From NCBI GenBank assembly GCA_005788205.1, contig SXYT01000066.1:1-25336 (forward strand): 25,336 bases of DNA. Reading direction: 5' to 3'. Under the pieces are notes generated by a model. It had not been told where the DNA came from. It ran no database searches and saw only the letters and a list, made by a program, of their open reading frames with translations. How positions within the stretch are numbered: position 1 is the stretch's first letter; each line of letters opens with the position of its first letter. Positions 22,333 to 25,336 of the stretch are shown here, piece by piece. The translations under genes were made by a program, and so were the position numbers. The stretch is from Actinomycetota bacterium. Its GTDB lineage: Bacteria > Actinomycetota > Acidimicrobiia > Acidimicrobiales > Ilumatobacteraceae.

Positions 22333-23526
22333 GTGCCCCGCTTCGAACCCTTCCGCGCCGCCAGGTATGCGCTCGACTCGCCCGAGGAGATTGCTCCGCT
22401 CGTCTCGCCACCGTACGACGTCTTCGGCGAGAGGGAACGGGAGGTTCTTGCCGCGTCACACCCGGCCAACATCGTGCACGCGGACTACCCGGTCGAGCGT
22501 GACGGACCGGGTCGTTACGACGCATGCGCCGCGGTCCTTGCCGCTTGGGTCGCCGACGGCACGGTGAGTGTCGAGCAATCCCCCTCGTACACCCTCTACA
22601 GGATGAGGTTCGTTGACGATGCCGGACGTTCCCGGGAGACGGTCGGGGTGATCGGCGCGCTCGAGGTCGTCGACGAGGGCGCAGGCGGCGAGCTGCCGCA
22701 CGAACGCACCACACCGAAGGCGAAGACGGACCGGCTCGACCTCACCCGCGCCACCCGGGCGAACCTGAGCCCCGTGTGGGGGCTGTCCCTGACGGCCGGT
22801 CTCTCCGCATTGCTCACCGAGCCAGGCGAGACCGTGGCCAGCACGACCGATGCGGCTGGCGTCGTCCACAGCGCCGAACGAATCACCGATCCTGCGCGGG
22901 TCGCCGCGATCAGTGCCGCTGTCTCCTCCAATCCGGTGCTCATCGCTGACGGGCACCACCGTTACGCAATCAGCCGGGCGTACCGGGACGAGCAGAGGGC
23001 TGTCCGGGGACCGTTGGCGGCGGACCTCACGATGACCTACGTGGCTGAGCTCGTGGCCGACCAGCTCAGCATCGCAGCAATCCACCGGCTCGTCACGGGA
23101 CACACGGCCGGTCAGGTGCTGGAGCGAATCACGCCGTTCTACGGTGCTGAACCCGCGGGCCCGGTGGATTCCACCACCCTCGCGAAGATGGACTCAGCGG
23201 GGCGCCTGTGTCTGGTGGGTCCGGACGGCACCGGCACCTTTCTTGTGCCGCGGGAGGACGCCTTCCGCGGCATCCGCGACATGGACAGCGCCCGACTGGA
23301 ACACGCGCTCGGCGACATGATCGGTGCGGTCAGCTACCAGCACGGGGTGAACGACGTTCTTGCACGCCTTGCCGCGGGCGAGGCGGACTGCGCAGTGCTC
23401 ATCCGGCCCGTGTCGCTCCAGGAAATTCGGCGCACCGCAGACACCGGCGAGTTGATGCCGCCGAAATCGACCTTTTTCACCCCGAAACTCCTCACGGGGA
23501 TGGTGTGGCGGCCTCTCGTGCCGTGA
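22333..23526 (+). CDS. DUF1015 family protein, function unknown
   Basis: A 397-residue soluble protein of the DUF1015 (COG4198) family. The N-terminus PRFEPFRAARYA, the segment LVSPPYDVFGEREREVL (residues 23-40), the central IADGHHRYAISRAYRDE (about 203-219) and the C-terminal MPPKSTFFTPKLLTGMV are its conserved blocks. The His-His pair in the central block looks like an active or binding site. The enzymatic role is not established to my knowledge. The start is GTG 22333, only 27 bp from the divergent HAD start; CACCCT six bases upstream is a poor -10. Earlier in-frame starts lie inside the HAD gene and give no homology. Confidence 0.87.
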   Translation: MPRFEPFRAARYALDSPEEIAPLVSPPYDVFGEREREVLAASHPANIVHADYPVERDGPGRYDACAAVLAAWVADGTVSVEQSPSYTLYRMRFVDDAGRSRETVGVIGALEVVDEGAGGELPHERTTPKAKTDRLDLTRATRANLSPVWGLSLTAGLSALLTEPGETVASTTDAAGVVHSAERITDPARVAAISAAVSSNPVLIADGHHRYAISRAYRDEQRAVRGPLAADLTMTYVAELVADQLSIAAIHRLVTGHTAGQVLERITPFYGAEPAGPVDSTTLAKMDSAGRLCLVGPDGTGTFLVPREDAFRGIRDMDSARLEHALGDMIGAVSYQHGVNDVLARLAAGEADCAVLIRPVSLQEIRRTADTGELMPPKSTFFTPKLLTGMVWRPLVP

Positions 23527-23544
23527 CCTCGTTGGTTCGTCGCG

Positions 23545-24432
23545 TCAGGTGATCGAGGCGGCAAAGATTCCCGCGATGGTCGCATCGAGGACCGAGTCAA
23601 ACTCGGTGTCGTCCTGGAGTGCGGACAGGCCCTCGGACAGCGCGCGGGAGAAACTGGCGATCACACCCTTGTTGCGTGACAGCCGGGCATTCGCGACCTC
23701 ACGGCTGTAACCACCGGACAGCGCCACGACCCGCACGACGCGCGGGTGGGACACGAGGTCCCCGTAGAGATTGTCGGAATCAGGGAGAGTGAGCTTCAGC
23801 ATCACCGACTGGTCCGCCGACAGTTCATCGAGGTGGGACACGAGAGAGGCCTTCAGGATGACTTCTGCATCGGCCTTGTCCTTGATGTTGATGTCCACCT
23901 CGGGCTCGATGATCGGGACTAGTCCGTGCCCGATGATCTGCCGGGCGACGTCGAACTGCTGTGCCACGACAGCCTCGATGCCGGTTGTGCTGGCCGCCTT
24001 GATGACGGACCGCATCTTCGTGCCGAAGATTCCCTTGGCCGCGCCCCGGGCGCAGAGCGCATCGAGTTCCGGCATCGGCTTCATCACCTGGACACCGCCG
24101 GACTCGTCGGCGAGACCCTTGTCGATCTTGAGGAACGGAATCACCTTCTTGCGGCTCCAGAGAAACTCGGCCGAACCGAGTCCCTCGATCTGGCGGTCCA
24201 TCGTGCCCTCGAAGAGAATCGCACCGAGCACGCGGTCACCGTTGAAGGCCGGGCTGAGGATCATGCGCGTGCGCATCGCATGCATGAGATCGAACATCTG
24301 CTCGTCACCCGCATAGGACGACTCCTCGATGCCGTAGAGCCCCAGTGCCTTCGGGGTGCTGCCGCCGCTCTGGTCGAGAGCCGCGATGAAACCCCTCCCC
24401 GTGCGCATTCGCGTCAGTTGCTCGTTGTTCAT
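23545..24432 (-). CDS. fda: Fructose-bisphosphate aldolase class I
   Basis: A 295-residue Schiff-base aldolase of the short bacterial class I type, cleaving fructose-1,6-bisphosphate in glycolysis and joining trioses in gluconeogenesis. It begins MNNEQLTRMRTGRGFIAALD; SGGSTPKALGLYGI (22-35) is a family mark. KVIPFLKIDKGL lies near 96-107, and the probable Schiff-base Lys213 is in VMLKLTLPDSDNLY. Class II zinc motifs are absent. The gene is convergent with DUF1015. ATG 24432 is preceded by a strong AAGAGGTG ribosome binding site with five-base spacing; upstream frame extension is not supported. It has its own -10 box and a 30-base leader, unlike its leaderless neighbours. Confidence 0.94.
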   Translation of the reverse strand: MNNEQLTRMRTGRGFIAALDQSGGSTPKALGLYGIEESSYAGDEQMFDLMHAMRTRMILSPAFNGDRVLGAILFEGTMDRQIEGLGSAEFLWSRKKVIPFLKIDKGLADESGGVQVMKPMPELDALCARGAAKGIFGTKMRSVIKAASTTGIEAVVAQQFDVARQIIGHGLVPIIEPEVDINIKDKADAEVILKASLVSHLDELSADQSVMLKLTLPDSDNLYGDLVSHPRVVRVVALSGGYSREVANARLSRNKGVIASFSRALSEGLSALQDDTEFDSVLDATIAGIFAASIT

Positions 24433-24436
24433 GTGT

Positions 24437-24444
24437 GCACCTCT
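24437..24444 (-). promoter_or_regulatory. Strong ribosome binding site AAGAGGTG, fda
   Basis: AAGAGGTG lies five bases (CACAC) before ATG 24432 on the minus strand. It decides the start and is one of the few real Shine-Dalgarno sites in the window. Confidence 0.7.
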
Positions 24445-24468
24445 TGTTGGCTGTACGGGGACGGTGCC

Positions 24469-24474
24469 ACAATA
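24469..24474 (-). promoter_or_regulatory. -10 box TATTGT, fda (leadered)
   Basis: Minus-strand TATTGT lies directly after the stop codon of the SSB-like gene (TGATTATTGT). A start about seven bases downstream gives a leader of about 30 bases before ATG 24432. Confidence 0.5.
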
Positions 24475-24475
24475 A

Positions 24476-24859
24476 TCAGCGGGCCGACAGACCCTCCGCG
24501 ACTCCCTGCAGGAACCTGCCGACCTGGCCGGATCTGCGCACCACCGTGACCTTCCCGGCGCGGACATCCGTGCGAGCGGCCAAGCCTCCCCCGGCTGCAA
24601 AAAACCGCTTGTTCACGGAGCCGAACACAGCGACACGCGTGCCCGCCGGGAGTGGGTTCTCTCCCTCCATGCTGACGGGCACGACGCTGCGCCCCTCGGG
24701 CCCCCTGCAGACCACGTCAAACGATGTGAACACCCGTCCGTCCCCTGTTTCGGTGACAGTCGCGTCACGGCTCACCTCGCCCACGATCGCAACGACGTTG
24801 ACATCAACGGACATGACCGGCCCCCCGGACCGTGTTTCCTGGGTCTTTTTCTGCGCCAC
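24476..24859 (-). CDS. Short SSB-like OB-fold protein
   Basis: A 127-residue protein resembling single-stranded-DNA-binding proteins. The OB-fold core is at about residues 16-100: MSVDVNVVAIVGEVSRDATV, a short loop, then RVFTSFDVVCRG, then VPVSMEGENPLPAGTRVAVFGSVNKRFF. The C-terminus is basic-neutral (RSGQVGRFLQGVAEGLSAR) and lacks the acidic DDxPF tip through which replication SSB recruits partners. It is thus likely an accessory paralogue rather than the replication SSB. GTG 24859 has a strong GGGAGGT site six bases upstream; ATG 24814 (MSVDVN) is a possible shorter start without such a site. It follows the TPR gene by 34 bp. Confidence 0.72.
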   Translation of the reverse strand: MAQKKTQETRSGGPVMSVDVNVVAIVGEVSRDATVTETGDGRVFTSFDVVCRGPEGRSVVPVSMEGENPLPAGTRVAVFGSVNKRFFAAGGGLAARTDVRAGKVTVVRRSGQVGRFLQGVAEGLSAR

Positions 24860-24865
24860 TGTCGG

Positions 24866-24882
24866 ACCTCCCTGCGGGGGGT
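24866..24882 (-). promoter_or_regulatory. Ribosome binding site GGGAGGT inside a small hairpin, SSB-like gene
   Basis: On the transcript ACCCCCC-GCA-GGGAGGU can fold into a 7-position stem with one C-A mismatch and a 3-base loop. GGGAGGU is the ribosome binding site for GTG 24859, so it may be partly masked. Confidence 0.35.
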
Positions 24883-24893
24883 CATGTGGAGCG

Positions 24894-25336
24894 TCAACCA
24901 CCGAGTGCGGCAAGCCTCTCGACGACGTCCGCGAAGGAGGGGTCGTGGGCGGCGACACGCTCGAAGAACATGCGTGCCTCGATCACATTGCCGAGCCTGT
25001 CGTTCAGGTCCCCGATCACGTACCACTGGCGCAGATGGTGCTCGCCCGGGCGCTTCACGTCGTTCGCCGTCTTGTCCATGAACGAGAGTGCCTCCACGAG
25101 AAGACCCCTGTCGGCGAGGGATCCGGCCTGGACGATGCGGGCCTCAGCCATCAGTTCCGGGTTCGGGGATGCAGCGGCGACCTCTCTCCACAGCTCCTCG
25201 ACCCGTGCGTGATTACCGAGCGCCCTGTAACAGTCTGCAAGCACCGCGTGGTTGAAGATCCATCCAGAATTGAGCTCCAGGGCCCGCTCGATCTCCTCGG
25301 CAGCACGTTTCCACTGGCCCGATCGGTACAGACACA
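24894..25336 (-). CDS. Tetratricopeptide-repeat protein (3' part, cut by window edge)
   Basis: The last 146 codons of a TPR protein; the 5' part lies beyond the right edge and the frame is open to base 25336. At least three helix-pair repeats are visible: LYRSGQWKRAAEEIERALEL, the next through FNHAVLADCYRALGNHARVE, and the last QWYVIGDLNDRLGNVIEARM with FFERVAAHDPSF following. They show the Trp/Leu-Gly-Ala-Pro spacing of TPRs. TPRs act as protein-binding scaffolds. In M. tuberculosis, Rv1691, a TPR protein, sits in the corresponding place before Rv1692 and tlyA, so this is probably its counterpart. A GTG at 25244 lies inside the repeats and is not the true start. Confidence 0.85.
   Translation of the reverse strand, partial: CLYRSGQWKRAAEEIERALELNSGWIFNHAVLADCYRALGNHARVEELWREVAAASPNPELMAEARIVQAGSLADRGLLVEALSFMDKTANDVKRPGEHHLRQWYVIGDLNDRLGNVIEARMFFERVAAHDPSFADVVERLAALGG

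Overview
The window is GC-rich (roughly two-thirds G+C by eye) and extremely compact. It holds 28 protein genes, two of them cut by the window edges. Most neighbours overlap or lie within 50 bp, the largest gap is about 80-125 bp, and no stretch over 300 bp lacks a gene. I saw no tRNA, rRNA, CRISPR array or insertion sequence. Gene content and order point to Actinomycetota. The TPR - HAD phosphatase - tlyA - nadK - recN - pyrG - Nudix - xerD - scpA - scpB - rluB order matches the Mycobacterium tuberculosis Rv1691-Rv1711 neighbourhood, and a decaprenyl-phosphoryl-arabinose cluster is attached. The class is probably Acidimicrobiia or a relative; that is inference from protein flavour.

Layout. 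At 1-5260 there is a mixed set: a creatininase-family gene (left edge, minus), a phytoene-dehydrogenase-like FAD oxidoreductase (plus), a phosphoribosyltransferase and a crotonase (minus), then a plus-strand pair of an AlkA-like DNA glycosylase and a PIG-V-like GT-C membrane glycosyltransferase. At 5261-13485 one long minus-strand operon runs scpA-scpB-rluB-tyrA-aroA-HAD phosphatase-ubiA-dprE1-dprE2. It joins chromosome condensation, rRNA pseudouridylation, aromatic amino acid synthesis and all enzymatic steps from PRPP to decaprenyl-phosphoryl-arabinofuranose. trpS (13565-14563, plus) diverges from scpA. At 14569-21473 a second minus-strand series runs tlyA, nadK-recN, then pyrG-Nudix-xerD-HD protein. 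At 21517-25336 are a NagD-like HAD phosphatase, a DUF1015 gene (plus), class I fructose-bisphosphate aldolase, a short SSB-like protein and a TPR protein cut by the right edge.

Regulation. The clearest non-coding signal is a repeated leaderless-promoter layout: a TANNNT -10 box, exactly six (once seven) bases, then the start codon. It recurs before the creatininase, phosphoribosyltransferase, dprE1, scpA, trpS, nadK and tlyA genes, with variants before others, and it fixes several start codons. Twice the TAG stop codon of the upstream gene is also the first half of the -10 box. pyrG and fba are exceptions with leaders and Shine-Dalgarno sites. The pyrG leader looks built for CTP-sensitive start-site switching of the E. 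coli pyrC type.

Main points to check: (1) the pyrG leader; (2) a cluster of substitutions in the normally near-invariant K-L-D-P-Y-x-N-V-D-P-G-T-M motif of CTP synthase; (3) a DNA glycosylase whose conserved N-terminus has no ATG/GTG/TTG start and appears to begin at an ATC placed exactly at the predicted transcription start; (4) a DprE1 with threonine at the benzothiazinone-target cysteine position; (5) a HAD phosphatase in the place of the PAP2-type phosphatase of the arabinose-donor pathway.
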